A stretch of DNA of 64,000 bases from Occallatibacter gabretensis (GCF_001449115.1 NZ_LAIJ01000009.1:620001-684000), one strand, 5' to 3'; positions 15,330 through 24,705 are shown, counted from the first letter of the stretch. The notes: generated by a model from the sequence alone, not told the origin. Numbers and translations are program-made.

Positions 15330-17867
15330 TTACGGCTGCGCTGAGACTGGCGCCGATGCAGATGCCGAGTGTATCGGCGTGGGCAGCTTTACAACGGCCG
15401 CTGCTCCCGGATCGTCGCGCAGCTTCAGATAAAGCGTCACTCCATCCGCTGGGGTTGGCACGGCAAACTCGTCCTGCGCGAACCCGCTCGGCACATCGGC
15501 TGACTTGGCGAAATCTTTTCCCGCGCCGAAGGACTGCACTAGAAAGAGATTTTTTCCGCTCACCGCGCACGTCGCCGCATCGGTGGTCGTGCACTTAATC
15601 TCGCTAATCTCGGGCGTCCTGACCAGAATACCCAGCCGCGTCCAATCACCCATGCTTCCGTCTGCCGCTATCGGCCGCATAGCGAGCGGGCCGAACGCCG
15701 ATTGTCCAAACGCTTTCAATGGATCCAGCGTCACGACCGCCGTGTGATCGTCCTGCAGGACCAGGTTATTATCCGCAAGCGAGAGCATGGTCTTGGCGCG
15801 TTCGTTGGCCGTCGCGACCTCTATCTTTTGCGTGCGCGGAAAGACATCTTTCGTCGTAATCACAAAGGTCAGCTTTCCGTGCAACGGGATCTCATCCTTG
15901 CCGCTCAGCACAACCTTGAACGTTCCGCCCTCTTCCGCCTGGGACGCGTTCATTGACACCAGCGTCAAGCCTGGCCTGGCCGCCGCAGCCGTAACTTTAA
16001 CTGGCAACACGCGCCCATCCTTTAACTTGACCTTCGCCTCATCGCCGTCTTTCGGAGTGACAGCAGCCTTCGCCTCCAGGTGCGCCGTCGCCTCATCGCT
16101 TCCGGCAGCGGGGGTAAAGGTCTGCCCATCCAGGTCCAACGAAACAACGCTGCCCAGTCCCTTGCCCGTGAGCACTGCGGTCTGGTCTCCCGCGTGGATC
16201 GTGAATGCATCCAGCTTGATATTCGCGTTGTACGCCGTGAGGGAAACGTGCTCCAGGTTTTCATCGCCGAACTGCTTGATGCCTAGCGAATACCCGCCCG
16301 GCTCTACGCTCTTCAGCGACACACTGAGCGCGAGGGTGTCTTTCTGCAACTTCCCTCCATCCTCCTTCGCCGGCTCGTACTTCACATTCACATCCTTGGC
16401 GTCTTTCGCGCCCTGTGCCGGACTGAGTGCAATATGCTCCACGCAAGCCGTTCCATTTCCGATGAGCGTCAGCTTGTTGTCCTGACCAGCCATCAGCTTC
16501 GTGTCACCAGCGATCTTCCAGTCCTTGCCATTCACCTGCTGCAGATTGACCGTTGGTCCCTCGAAGTGATCAAACCCCCAAAAACCCTCCACCGTCCCCG
16601 TGATCACCAAGTCTGTCGATGAACCCATCTTGCCTTGCGGCCTCGCCGCATCGTTCGCCTTGGCCATCACATCGTCCAGCGGTTTCCGTTCTTTATCAGT
16701 AGCCACCACCAGTCCGCCCTGATCGGCATCCGCCTCAAGCGGCAGGTCCACCGCAGCTCCAGTTCGGTTGAGGTGCAGCACCATGTCATGCGCCAGCGAC
16801 GTCGAGAACACCAGCGGAGCCCCCTCGATCGCCATGACCATCTTGGGGTTCTTCAGGCACGACACTTCATCGGCATTGCTCGGCTTAAGCGGCGGCAGCT
16901 TCGCGGCCTGCACAGCCGGCAGCGCAATCACGATCACCGACTTCGGGTTCAGGAAGGAGGGCGGCGCATTCAGCTTGAGGTTCAGGGTCGAGCCCTCCGG
17001 CAGCGATAGCGCAGGAATGTACTGATACTGCGCCGTCTTCATAAGGTTGACGATATGAACGACATCGACAATGACGCCCACATACGCGGAATACAGCCCA
17101 AGACCTGCCTGCGGCGTGTACGACGCGTTGCTGGCCAGATCCTGTGCGGTCCCCGACGAGAGCGCTTCCGTCACGCTCATCTCATGCCCATCGTTCAACA
17201 GCACCGGGACGCTGCCCTGGGTCAGGCATATGACCTGCTGCTCTACCGGCTGCTTGAAACAATCGGGATTCGGCTTCAAATCCAGCGTCACCGCCAGCTT
17301 CGAAGAACGATCCGCAATGACCTTCGGGTCTTTCGAATCGACCTTCTTCATCGCCGCCAGATAACGTTGAATCCGCTGTTGCTCGAACGTAGCCTCGTTC
17401 AGCCCGGCATCCGCGCGAATAAACAATCCCGGTCGCCCGCGCACGGCTCCCCGCAATGTCTTGAAGTCGCCACCGGTCTCCGGCGCAATGAACATCAGCG
17501 CCTGCTCTGCACCCTGTGGCACGGTGATGACCGTACCTTCGGCGGTCTTCTTGTCCCATGTCTCGATCTCGTGGAACCAGTCCTCGGGTGGTTCATTCGT
17601 CGTCCCGCGCAAAAAAGCTACGATCAGCAAAAGGTGATTGGACTGCGTCGAAGGGAGATCCGCCTTAATGCGAAGCTTGTCCCCTGCCAAAAGGTTCGGC
17701 ACCTGGGCGATAGGCAGCTTCATGCCTCCCCGTTCCACCTGCACATCCACCTTGGGGCCGGCCAGGTCGAACTTCACAGGGTCATCGGCCCAGCACCGCG
17801 AACCCCCTCCAAAAACTCCCAACAATCCAGCAATGAGACAAACAGCCCGAATCAAACCCTTCATCAC
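15330..17867 (-). CDS. Large secreted protein of unknown function (beta-sandwich-rich)
   Basis: 845 residues with a signal peptide (MMKGLIRAVCLIAGLLGVFG, cleavage near residue 27). No catalytic motif was found. The mature protein alternates Thr/Val/Asp/Lys-rich strands that look like several immunoglobulin-like or IPT-like modules (for example GDQTAVLTGKGLGSVVSLDLDG near the middle). Four Cys lie in short sequence neighbourhoods (NPDCFKQPVEQQVICL and TTTDAATCAVSG). The C-terminus is Ala/Ser/Pro-rich. It is probably a cell-surface or periplasmic binding protein. I do not recognise the family. Confidence 0.8.
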   Translation of the reverse strand: MMKGLIRAVCLIAGLLGVFGGGSRCWADDPVKFDLAGPKVDVQVERGGMKLPIAQVPNLLAGDKLRIKADLPSTQSNHLLLIVAFLRGTTNEPPEDWFHEIETWDKKTAEGTVITVPQGAEQALMFIAPETGGDFKTLRGAVRGRPGLFIRADAGLNEATFEQQRIQRYLAAMKKVDSKDPKVIADRSSKLAVTLDLKPNPDCFKQPVEQQVICLTQGSVPVLLNDGHEMSVTEALSSGTAQDLASNASYTPQAGLGLYSAYVGVIVDVVHIVNLMKTAQYQYIPALSLPEGSTLNLKLNAPPSFLNPKSVIVIALPAVQAAKLPPLKPSNADEVSCLKNPKMVMAIEGAPLVFSTSLAHDMVLHLNRTGAAVDLPLEADADQGGLVVATDKERKPLDDVMAKANDAARPQGKMGSSTDLVITGTVEGFWGFDHFEGPTVNLQQVNGKDWKIAGDTKLMAGQDNKLTLIGNGTACVEHIALSPAQGAKDAKDVNVKYEPAKEDGGKLQKDTLALSVSLKSVEPGGYSLGIKQFGDENLEHVSLTAYNANIKLDAFTIHAGDQTAVLTGKGLGSVVSLDLDGQTFTPAAGSDEATAHLEAKAAVTPKDGDEAKVKLKDGRVLPVKVTAAAARPGLTLVSMNASQAEEGGTFKVVLSGKDEIPLHGKLTFVITTKDVFPRTQKIEVATANERAKTMLSLADNNLVLQDDHTAVVTLDPLKAFGQSAFGPLAMRPIAADGSMGDWTRLGILVRTPEISEIKCTTTDAATCAVSGKNLFLVQSFGAGKDFAKSADVPSGFAQDEFAVPTPADGVTLYLKLRDDPGAAAVVKLPTPIHSASASAPVSAQP

Positions 17868-18098
17868 TATTTCGACCTCTGCGAGTTTCCTGTCATCCGT
17901 ACTACGATGCTCGCAGTATTGGTGCCGTTGTTTGTACGGTGCGGCGAGCCGCTATGCCACAGAAGCCGATGCCACTGTAAGGTCAATAAATGCAGGGCTT
18001 TGATGCTTCGTCCAGTAAGAGCAATGGGAAAGTTCCCGTCCATTGCCGGAAGCGAATAAATCACGAGACTCGCGCTTTCGTCGGTGAGCCCATTCCTT

Positions 18099-18122
18099 CC
18101 GAGAAGTCGACTCATCGGTACC
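18099..18122 (-). repeat. 24-nt dispersed repeat, copy 3, at the arsR stop
   Basis: On the minus strand it begins GGTACCGATGAG and ends GACTTCTCGG, starting right at the arsR stop codon. It is read in the direction of arsR transcription. Confidence 0.6.
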
Positions 18123-18526
18123 TATCGTGTTTGCGATAAAGTCATAGGCATCGGCGCACCCTGCAACGTTGCGAAGCTTTGAGGCGCGCAACAGGCGTGC
18201 CCCAACCGTACAAGATCAGCTTTCATGGCCCGGTCTGTTCCGAAAGACTTAAGAGTTGCGTCGAGAATGGACGCCGCTCCTGTGTCATCTGGCCGCTCAA
18301 TGCGGTAATGCATCCACTTGCCCTCGCGTCTCGCCTCTACTATCCCTGCACGGCGAAGGTAGGCGAGGTGCCGAGATATCTTCGGTTGCCCTTGCTTCAG
18401 TATTTCGACGAAGTAACAGACACAGACTTCGCGGCCGTTCATGAGATTCAGCAGCCGCAAACGAGTGGGATCAGCAAGCGCTGAAAATAGCTTCACTAGA
18501 TCGAATGACTGTGGAGTTCGAGTCAT
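18122..18526 (-). CDS. arsR: ArsR/SmtB family arsenite-responsive repressor
   Basis: 134-residue winged-helix repressor. The metalloid site is the pair Cys35/Cys37 in GREVCVCYFVEIL, the classical position on the DNA-binding helix pair of ArsR; a further CC occurs in GHACCAP. The recognition helix is QGQPKISRHLAYLRRAGIV. It is divergent from arsM with 73 nt between start codons. Its -10 (TATATT, minus strand, 18533-18538) ends 6 nt before the ATG at 18526, so the mRNA may be leaderless. Binding of As(III) should release the shared promoter. Confidence 0.93.
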   Translation of the reverse strand: MTRTPQSFDLVKLFSALADPTRLRLLNLMNGREVCVCYFVEILKQGQPKISRHLAYLRRAGIVEARREGKWMHYRIERPDDTGAASILDATLKSFGTDRAMKADLVRLGHACCAPQSFATLQGAPMPMTLSQTR

Positions 18527-18599
18527 TTAATAAATATACGCCTTGACGGATATGTTCCGTTGGTCATATATTCGCCTTAGCGCATATGAGGTGCTGGCC
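18527..18599. promoter_or_regulatory. Divergent arsR/arsM promoter-operator
   Basis: For arsM, TTGACG (18543-18548) and TATATT (18567-18572) lie 18 nt apart. Two imperfect inverted repeats cover them: ATATACGCC ... GGATAT around 18535-18552, and CATATATTCGC-CTTA-GCGCATATG at 18566-18589. AT-rich dyads of this type are usual ArsR targets. GAGGTG serves as ribosome-binding site for arsM. Confidence 0.7.
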
Positions 18600-19448
18600 A
18601 TGGACAATCAAACCGCCGTTCGTGAAAAATATGGCTCGATAGCGAGGAGCGTAACGAATTCCGGGGCGACTGCGTGTTGCGATCCTGCAATGCGTTGCTG
18701 CGATCCGATCACCAAAGATTTGTACAACGAGCAAGAGACAGGCACGCTTCCTGAAAGTGCGGTCCTTGCATCGCTCGGATGCGGCAATCCAACCGCTCTA
18801 ATCGAATTAAGAGAAGGTGAGACCGTTTTAGACCTTGGCTCTGGCGGTGGCATTGATGTGTTGCTTTCTGCAAAGCGAGTAGGGCCAAGTGGCAAGGCTT
18901 ACGGTCTCGACATGACGGATGACATGCTTGCTCTGGCACGAGAGAATCAGCGGGAAGCGGGCGCGGTCAATGTCGAGTTTCTAAAGGGCGAGATTGAGGA
19001 CATTCCGTTGCCGGATAACTCAGTCGACGTGGTCATCTCCAACTGCGTCATCAACCTGTCCGCAGATAAAGGGCGAGTCTTGCAAGAGGCATTTCGCGTT
19101 CTCCGGCCCGGCGGGCGCTTTGCAGTTTCGGATGTGGTGGTCAACGGTACAGTTCCGGAAGAGATACGGCAGAGTATGTTGCTTTGGGTGGGCTGCATCT
19201 CTGGAGCGCTTGAAAGAGAGGACTATCGCGCGAAGTTGACGACCGCAGGTTTTGCCAACATCAGCTTCGAGACAACACGCAGCTACAACATCGAGGACGC
19301 TCGTGTATTCCTGACCGAAGCGGGCATTGCAGTGGACGAGATTGCACCTTTGGTCGAAGACAAGTTCCAGAGTGCCTTTATCCGTGCCACCAAGCCGAAT
19401 GAAGCCTGTTGCGAGCCGGGTTGCTGCTCTCCAGATCAGAAAGGCTAA
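18600..19448 (+). CDS. arsM: Arsenite methyltransferase
   Basis: 282-residue SAM-dependent methyltransferase that converts As(III) to methylated, partly volatile arsenicals. The SAM motif VLDLGSGGGIDVLLSAKRVG and the three conserved arsenic-binding cysteines are present: Cys61 (SLGCGNP), Cys149 (SNCVINLS) and Cys199 (VGCISG). Extra Cys pairs occur near the N-terminus (ACCDPAMRCCDP) and at the C-terminus (ACCEPGCC). The ATG at 18600 follows GAGGTG. It is the first gene of arsM-arsC-aquaporin. Confidence 0.95.
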   Translation: MDNQTAVREKYGSIARSVTNSGATACCDPAMRCCDPITKDLYNEQETGTLPESAVLASLGCGNPTALIELREGETVLDLGSGGGIDVLLSAKRVGPSGKAYGLDMTDDMLALARENQREAGAVNVEFLKGEIEDIPLPDNSVDVVISNCVINLSADKGRVLQEAFRVLRPGGRFAVSDVVVNGTVPEEIRQSMLLWVGCISGALEREDYRAKLTTAGFANISFETTRSYNIEDARVFLTEAGIAVDEIAPLVEDKFQSAFIRATKPNEACCEPGCCSPDQKG

Positions 19449-19452
19449 CGCG

Positions 19453-19944
19453 ATGTCGACCCACTACAACGTTTTATTTCTATGCACTGGAAATTCAGCG
19501 CGTTCCATACTCGCGGAGGCCATCCTTAACCATAGGAGCAAGGGCGAGTTCACTGCGTACAGTGCAGGCAGCCATCCCTCAGGAACGCCACGGCCCGAGG
19601 CATTGAAGCAGCTTGAATCAGCCGGGATATCAACGAACGGGCTACGCAGCAAATCGTGGGACGAGTTTGTAGCACCCGACGCGCCACACATGGATTTTGT
19701 CTTTACGGTTTGCGACAATGCCGCCAATGAAGTGTGTCCTTTCTGGCCCGGGCACCCGATGACCGCGCACTGGGGTATCGCCGATCCCGCGGCAGTGAAA
19801 GGATCGCCAGAGGAGATCGAACGCGCCTTCTGTGACGCTTTTGTCGTGCTGGACCGGAGAATTGGTCTCTTCCTTTCGTTGCCGATCGCAACTCTTCAGC
19901 AACTCGCTATCCAGAAAGAGATTGAAAGTATTGGTCGCTCATGA
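19453..19944 (+). CDS. arsC: Arsenate reductase, low-molecular-weight phosphatase type
   Basis: 163 residues. It reduces As(V) to As(III) through a Cys cascade. The P-loop CTGNSARS starts at Cys11 and is the LMW-PTP-like arsenate reductase form of the phosphatase loop. The later Cys in FTVCDNAANEVCPFWPG are candidates for the resolving thiols. It starts 4 nt after arsM and overlaps the aquaporin gene by ATGA, so translation is coupled. Whether it uses thioredoxin or glutaredoxin is not decided by sequence alone. Confidence 0.93.
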   Translation: MSTHYNVLFLCTGNSARSILAEAILNHRSKGEFTAYSAGSHPSGTPRPEALKQLESAGISTNGLRSKSWDEFVAPDAPHMDFVFTVCDNAANEVCPFWPGHPMTAHWGIADPAAVKGSPEEIERAFCDAFVVLDRRIGLFLSLPIATLQQLAIQKEIESIGRS

Positions 19945-20621
19945 GGCCAAGTCTTTTGCGCCGCGCCGTCGCAGAGTTCGTGGGAACGCTGTTTCTGCTT
20001 GCAACAGTTGTCGGGTCCGGCATCATGGCAGAGAAGTTGGCGGCGGGTAATGGCGCTCTGGCTCTGCTGGCGAATACGATTGCCACGGGCGCGGTCCTCG
20101 TCGCATTGATCCTTACCTTTGGGCCTATCTCAGGGGCGCATCTCAATCCGGTTGTGACGCTTGCCGATGCCTGGCAGGGCGGGATCGCATGGCGCGAGAC
20201 CCCGGCATATGTCGCGGCTCAGTTTGCCGGGGCATTTGCAGGCGTAGCCACGGCTCATCTGATGTTCGGGCTCACACTGTTCACTGCGTCGACGCACGTC
20301 CGCAGCGGCCACGCTCAGATATTCAGCGAGTTCATCGCTACCTTCGGCTTGCTCTCTGTTATTTGGGGATGCGCTAGGCATCGGCCCACTGGGGTACCGT
20401 TTGCGGTCGGTGCATACATCACCGCCGCTTATTGGTTCACCGCGTCCACTTCATTTGCCAATCCAGCCGTCACACTTGCCCGATCCGCAAGCAACACGTT
20501 TGCAGGTATCAGACCGGCAGATACAGCGGAGTTTGTCATCGCACAGTTGGCCGGGGCATTCGCTGCAACATTGCTCTTTCGGTGGCTAGCCCCAGCGGCT
20601 AGGGCGGCGGCCGTGGATTGA
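19941..20621 (+). CDS. Aquaglyceroporin-type channel (AqpS-like, probable arsenite exit)
   Basis: 226-residue MIP-family channel with six membrane helices and two half-helix motifs: NPV near residues 69-71 (HLNPVVT) and NPA near 174-176 (ANPAVTLARS). The start ATG overlaps the arsC stop. In Sinorhizobium an aquaglyceroporin (AqpS) takes the place of an arsenite pump, letting As(III) made by ArsC flow out; the same job is inferred here because no ArsB or Acr3 gene is present in the window. Confidence 0.9.
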   Translation: MRPSLLRRAVAEFVGTLFLLATVVGSGIMAEKLAAGNGALALLANTIATGAVLVALILTFGPISGAHLNPVVTLADAWQGGIAWRETPAYVAAQFAGAFAGVATAHLMFGLTLFTASTHVRSGHAQIFSEFIATFGLLSVIWGCARHRPTGVPFAVGAYITAAYWFTASTSFANPAVTLARSASNTFAGIRPADTAEFVIAQLAGAFAATLLFRWLAPAARAAAVD

Positions 20622-20642
20622 CACCGATAAACGCGCTTCTCG
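20621..20642 (+). repeat. 24-nt dispersed repeat, copy 4 (slightly shorter), at the aquaporin stop
   Basis: Begins ACACCGATAAACG and ends GCTTCTCG, directly at the stop codon of the aquaporin gene and in the same reading direction. It mirrors copy 3 at the arsR stop. Confidence 0.6.
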
Positions 20643-20801
20643 TCCCTGAATTAAATCCACGAACATTCCGTATGCGAGCTCTCAGCAGTGAGGACCCGCT
20701 TAGCATGTTCAAATGCTGCGCCCGTTACTTTAGTCCATTGTCCTTTCGTACCGTCTTCCCACTCCAGATAGTTTGCATAGAATTAACCCCATTTGTGAAA
20801 C

Positions 20802-20948
20802 ACTCATAATCAGCAGAGAAAAGAAGGCCCGAATCCAAACCAGATTCGGGCCTTCGCATTCCCTCTCGTAACAGAAAAAAAAGGAAAAAATTCGCGTTTT
20901 TTCTTTATAGTAACCACTTTTTAGAAATCTATTATCGAAATAGTAAAC
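20802..20948 (-). repeat. 147-nt repeat, arm A (terminator plus AT-rich block)
   Basis: On the minus strand, reading away from the S9 peptidase gene, it runs: GTTTACTATTTCGATAA, a conserved block containing GTGGTTACT, then GAATTTTTTCC, then a GGCCCGAATC ... GGATTCGGGCC hairpin with a T-rich tail, ending in ATTATGAGT. Arm B at 29283-29429 is an inverted copy of the same length. The remaining spacer at 20643-20801 holds no recognised gene. Confidence 0.8.
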
Positions 20949-20996
20949 ACCATAAAATCAACATCAACGTTCTTCTTTTCAATTGTTTAACCCTAT

Positions 20997-23108
20997 CTAA
21001 GGCTTTAACTCCCTCGACAGAAACTCGGCGGTCGCCTTGTAGCTCGACACCCAGTCCCGCCACAGCAGAAAGTCGTGGATCTCATCCGGGTAGACGATCT
21101 GCTCAAATGGCACATGCGCCGTGCGCAGCCGCTGCACCAGATCGACCATCTGGTTGAACGGAACATTCCGGTCGTCGTCGCCCTGGATCAGCAGCACCGG
21201 CGACTTCCATGTCGCAATCGAGGCATCCGGCGAGGACTCCCACGCCAGCTTCCGTGCCGCAATGTAGTCCGGGGCCTTGTTCGCCGTGGGGTCGTCCTCC
21301 TGGAAGATCACGCTCCAGTCATGCACGCCGTGATAATCCACGCCCGCGGCAAAGAGATCGGAGTTGCGGCTCAACGCCAGCGCCGTCAACAATCCACCAT
21401 ACGACCCGCCCCAGATGCCGATGCGCTTCGGATCCACCGCAGGCAAGGTCCCTAAAAACTTTGCCGCCGCCACCACATCCTTGTATTCGGAAGACCCGCG
21501 CCAGCCGCCATTCGGCGCTACGCGGAAGTCATGCCCATACATGATGCCCAGCCGGTAATTCACCGAGAGCACCGTAAAGCCCAGGCTCACCAGATACTGA
21601 TTCTCGGCATAAGCATTGTGATAGTAAGGCCGATAGTTGAAGCCCAGCAGCATCTGCCGCATCGGCCCACCGTGAACGAAGATCACAGCAGGCCCGCGCC
21701 CTGCCTTGTTGGCAGGTTCAAACAGCTGCCCATGAATCGTCAGCCCATCCTCGCTCTGGAATGTCACCTGCTTGGGCGTGACCAGCTTGTCCGATGGAAA
21801 ATCCTTGGGCAGCAGCGAGCCCGAAAGCAGAACCCGCTTGCCATTAGCCACGCGATACAACATCGCAGGCGTCGTCGCCGTAGATCCAAAGCAGATGAGC
21901 GTCTTGCCGTCGCCCGTTTCTGCCGGACTCCACTCAATCGTCTCGCCTGAGGTGAGCGCCTTCGGCGTACCGCCCGCCGCAGCCACGCTCCACAGGTGTC
22001 TGCGGTCAATGTCATTCTGATTCGATGAGTAGAGGACTGTCTTACCGTCGACGCTCATCTCCACATCTTCAATCTCGAACTCGCCCGGCGTCAGCAGCGT
22101 TGCCTTACCGCCGCGCAACGCGTCAATCGAGTACAAATGCCCCCATCCATCCTGCTCGGAGTCAAAGACAATCCGCTCGCCTGCCGCGTAATGGAATGAG
22201 CCGGAGGCAAAGTGCGGCAGCGAATCCCGCAAGCCCGCGCCGCTATGCCAGATTTCATGCGCTTTCAGAGTGTCCGTATCGGCAACCCAGATGGCCCACG
22301 ACTCCGGCGTGCGAGGAATGATGGGCAGCTTATTCTGCTCGCCTGGAAGGCGCATAAATGCTACATGTTTGCCATCAGGCGACCAGCGCGGCTCAATGTC
22401 GCGGTCGACAGAAGGAGCGACGTAATCGGTCTTCACCAGCTTGCCGTCTTTCACCGCGGCAATCGCAAGGAAGGCATGATCCCCACGGCTCAGCGTGTAA
22501 GCAATGCGGTCTCCTTGCGGCGACCACTTCGGACTCTCCGGCGTGCCGCGTTCATCCGTTAAGCCGACCGCCTTGTCTTTACCCGCAATTTCGACAATCC
22601 AAATGCGATGCTTCGCCGTCCACATGGCCCAGCGCCCATCCGGCGAAATCTGAATATCCTCGCAGTCCTCGCTGCCACAGCCCATATCGCCGAGCAGCTT
22701 CGGCTCGCCTCCATGTACTGGCACGGCCCACGCCTGTTGCAGCGGTTGCGCAGGCTCCGTCGTAGGATTTGCGGCGCGGCCTTCATCGTTCAACTCGGTT
22801 CCGCGTGCGTACAGCACTGTACCGCCATCGGACGTGATCCGGACTGAATCGATCTCCTGTCCGTTGTCACCGATGTAATGCGTGAGCTGCCGTGGCGTAA
22901 ACTCCGGTCCCTCGGCAATCCAGATATTTCGCTCACCCTTGCTGTTCAACACCCATGCAATCGTGGAACCATGCGCATCCGTTGCCAGATCCGAGAGAAA
23001 CGGCGCGCTCATCACCTGCTCTACGGTGAAGGATTGTGCAGCAGCTATGGATGCAGCGAAGACGAAGAGCGCAGACAACGCCACGCGACGGTAAACAGAA
23101 AAATGCAC
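20997..23108 (-). CDS. S9 family prolyl-oligopeptidase-type peptidase, secreted
   Basis: 703 residues: signal peptide (ending ASIAAAQ), an N-terminal beta-propeller of PD40-like repeats (for example SPDGRWAMWTAKHRIW, SPDGKHVAFMRL), then an alpha/beta-hydrolase domain. The nucleophile is Ser near 569 in GIWGGSYGG; Asp in LLIQGDDDRNVPF and His in YPDEIHDF complete the triad. It is predicted to trim short peptides in the periplasm. GGGGAGGT precedes the ATG. It lies 67 nt after the CoA-transferase pair and may be cotranscribed with it. Confidence 0.93.
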   Translation of the reverse strand: MHFSVYRRVALSALFVFAASIAAAQSFTVEQVMSAPFLSDLATDAHGSTIAWVLNSKGERNIWIAEGPEFTPRQLTHYIGDNGQEIDSVRITSDGGTVLYARGTELNDEGRAANPTTEPAQPLQQAWAVPVHGGEPKLLGDMGCGSEDCEDIQISPDGRWAMWTAKHRIWIVEIAGKDKAVGLTDERGTPESPKWSPQGDRIAYTLSRGDHAFLAIAAVKDGKLVKTDYVAPSVDRDIEPRWSPDGKHVAFMRLPGEQNKLPIIPRTPESWAIWVADTDTLKAHEIWHSGAGLRDSLPHFASGSFHYAAGERIVFDSEQDGWGHLYSIDALRGGKATLLTPGEFEIEDVEMSVDGKTVLYSSNQNDIDRRHLWSVAAAGGTPKALTSGETIEWSPAETGDGKTLICFGSTATTPAMLYRVANGKRVLLSGSLLPKDFPSDKLVTPKQVTFQSEDGLTIHGQLFEPANKAGRGPAVIFVHGGPMRQMLLGFNYRPYYHNAYAENQYLVSLGFTVLSVNYRLGIMYGHDFRVAPNGGWRGSSEYKDVVAAAKFLGTLPAVDPKRIGIWGGSYGGLLTALALSRNSDLFAAGVDYHGVHDWSVIFQEDDPTANKAPDYIAARKLAWESSPDASIATWKSPVLLIQGDDDRNVPFNQMVDLVQRLRTAHVPFEQIVYPDEIHDFLLWRDWVSSYKATAEFLSRELKP

Positions 23109-23175
23109 GAGACCTCCCCAAAAATGGGCAGAGATAAGGCGTACTTCTTATGGAAATGAGTATAGAGACTGCAGC

Positions 23176-23814
23176 TCAGGCCAGCTGAAACCGCACAGGC
23201 ACGCCGGTCCGCTCTGCAAGCTGCTCGCGCGTGACTCCTTCGGCCAGCTCCGTGACTGCGATGCCATCGGGAGTGACATCCATCACGCCAAGATCTGTGA
23301 TGATGCGGTTTACTACACCTGCGCCAGTCAGCGGCAGCGTGCATTCCGGCAGCAGCTTGGGGCTTCCATCCGTGGCGTTATGCTCCATCAGAACGAGCAC
23401 GCGCCGCACGCCGTTTACCAGGTCCATGGCCCCCCCCATGCCTTTCACGCGCTTGCCGGGAATCATCCAGTTAGCGAGATCGCCGCTTGCGGAAACCTGC
23501 ATGGCGCCGAGAATCGCGAGATCGATATGCCCGCCGCGAATCATAGCGAAGGACTCTGCGCTTGAAAAGATGGCCGCGCCCTCAAGCAGCGTCACCGTCT
23601 CCTTGCCTGCATTGATCAGGTCGGCGTCTACTTCGCTTTCCAGCGGATATGGCCCCATGCCCAGGATGCCGTTCTCTGACTGCAGCACCACCGAGATGCC
23701 CGCGGGAATGTAATTTGCCACCAGCGTGGGCATGCCGATGCCGAGATTCACGTAATAGCCATCCTTGAGTTCAGCGGCGGCGCGCTGCGCCATCTGATTG
23801 CGGGTCCACGCCAT
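23176..23814 (-). CDS. scoB: 3-oxoacid CoA-transferase subunit B
   Basis: 212 residues. Catalytic subunit of a two-subunit CoA-transferase (succinyl-CoA:3-oxoacid type). Glu47 in the SENG motif forms the acyl-CoA thioester intermediate; [13 protein letters not shown] and GGAMDLVNG are family signatures. It follows subunit A by 13 nt. In this setting it would activate acetoacetate, the product of HMG-CoA lyase, which is encoded divergently. Confidence 0.94.
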   Translation of the reverse strand: MAWTRNQMAQRAAAELKDGYYVNLGIGMPTLVANYIPAGISVVLQSENGILGMGPYPLESEVDADLINAGKETVTLLEGAAIFSSAESFAMIRGGHIDLAILGAMQVSASGDLANWMIPGKRVKGMGGAMDLVNGVRRVLVLMEHNATDGSPKLLPECTLPLTGAGVVNRIITDLGVMDVTPDGIAVTELAEGVTREQLAERTGVPVRFQLA

Positions 23815-23827
23815 CCCTTAACTCCTC

Positions 23828-24529
23828 TTAAGCATTCCGAACTGTCCGGCGCTCGATGCGTTTTTCCGGCGCGGGGTTATGCACCACGCGCTGCACATAA
23901 ATGCCCGGCGTATGGATCTCATCCGGATCTAACTCGCCCGGCTCTACAATGATCTCTGCTTCCGCGATCGTGACTTTGCCGCACGAAGCCGCCATCGGAT
24001 TAAAATTCCGTGCCGTCTTGCGATAGATGAGGTTGCCGAACCGGTCGGCCTTCCATGCCTTCACGAGTGCCAGGTCCGCTTGCATTCCGCGCTCCAGAAT
24101 GTAGGTGTGCCCGTCAAACTCTTTGTGCTCTTTGCCCTCAGCCACCATCGTGCCAACGCCCGAGCGGGTGTAAAAGCCCGGTATGCCGGCGCCGCCGGCA
24201 CGCATGCGTTCGGCCAGCGTGCCCTGCGGAACGAACTCCACCTCGAGCTCGCTGGCCAGAAACTGCCGCTCGAATTCGGCATTCTCGCCCACGTAGCTCG
24301 AAATCATCTTGCGAATCTGGCGCGTTTCAAGCAGCAGCCCGAGTCCCCAGCCATCTACGCCGGCGTTGTTGCTGGCAACGGCAAGGTTGCGTGCGCCGGT
24401 ATCGCGCAGTGCAGCAATCAGCGCCTCCGGAATGCCGCACAGGCCAAAGCCTCCAACGGCCAGCAGCATTCCATCCCGCACAACGCCTTCAAGGGCCGCA
24501 GCCGCACTGGGCCAGAGTTTATTCATCAT
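23828..24529 (-). CDS. scoA: 3-oxoacid CoA-transferase subunit A
   Basis: 233 residues. Partner subunit of the CoA-transferase: GGFGLCGIPEALIAAL is the Gly-rich CoA-binding segment and KTARNFNPMAA is conserved. First gene of a minus-strand unit, 176 nt from the divergent acyl-CoA dehydrogenase start. Together with subunit B it makes a complete enzyme. Confidence 0.94.
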   Translation of the reverse strand: MMNKLWPSAAAALEGVVRDGMLLAVGGFGLCGIPEALIAALRDTGARNLAVASNNAGVDGWGLGLLLETRQIRKMISSYVGENAEFERQFLASELEVEFVPQGTLAERMRAGGAGIPGFYTRSGVGTMVAEGKEHKEFDGHTYILERGMQADLALVKAWKADRFGNLIYRKTARNFNPMAASCGKVTIAEAEIIVEPGELDPDEIHTPGIYVQRVVHNPAPEKRIERRTVRNA

Positions 24530-24705
24530 TCGTTCCCATAACGCCAGAGAAAAATAGCATGTTACACCAACGGGAAGAAACAGTAGCCAATTGCATTCCG
24601 GGTGATTGCCTCAGCTTGCTTCGCGATGCGATACTCGCGGTCGCATGATGTGGAAGCCAGGCGCATCTAAAGATAAAGCAGAGTTGTCATAAAAAGGAGT
24701 TCCGC

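Noticed and set aside
13338..20860. Arsenic region as a complete mobile element
   Set aside because: Repeats frame the genes, but no integrase, transposase, tRNA attachment site or clean target duplication is visible, so only the repeat pattern is reported.
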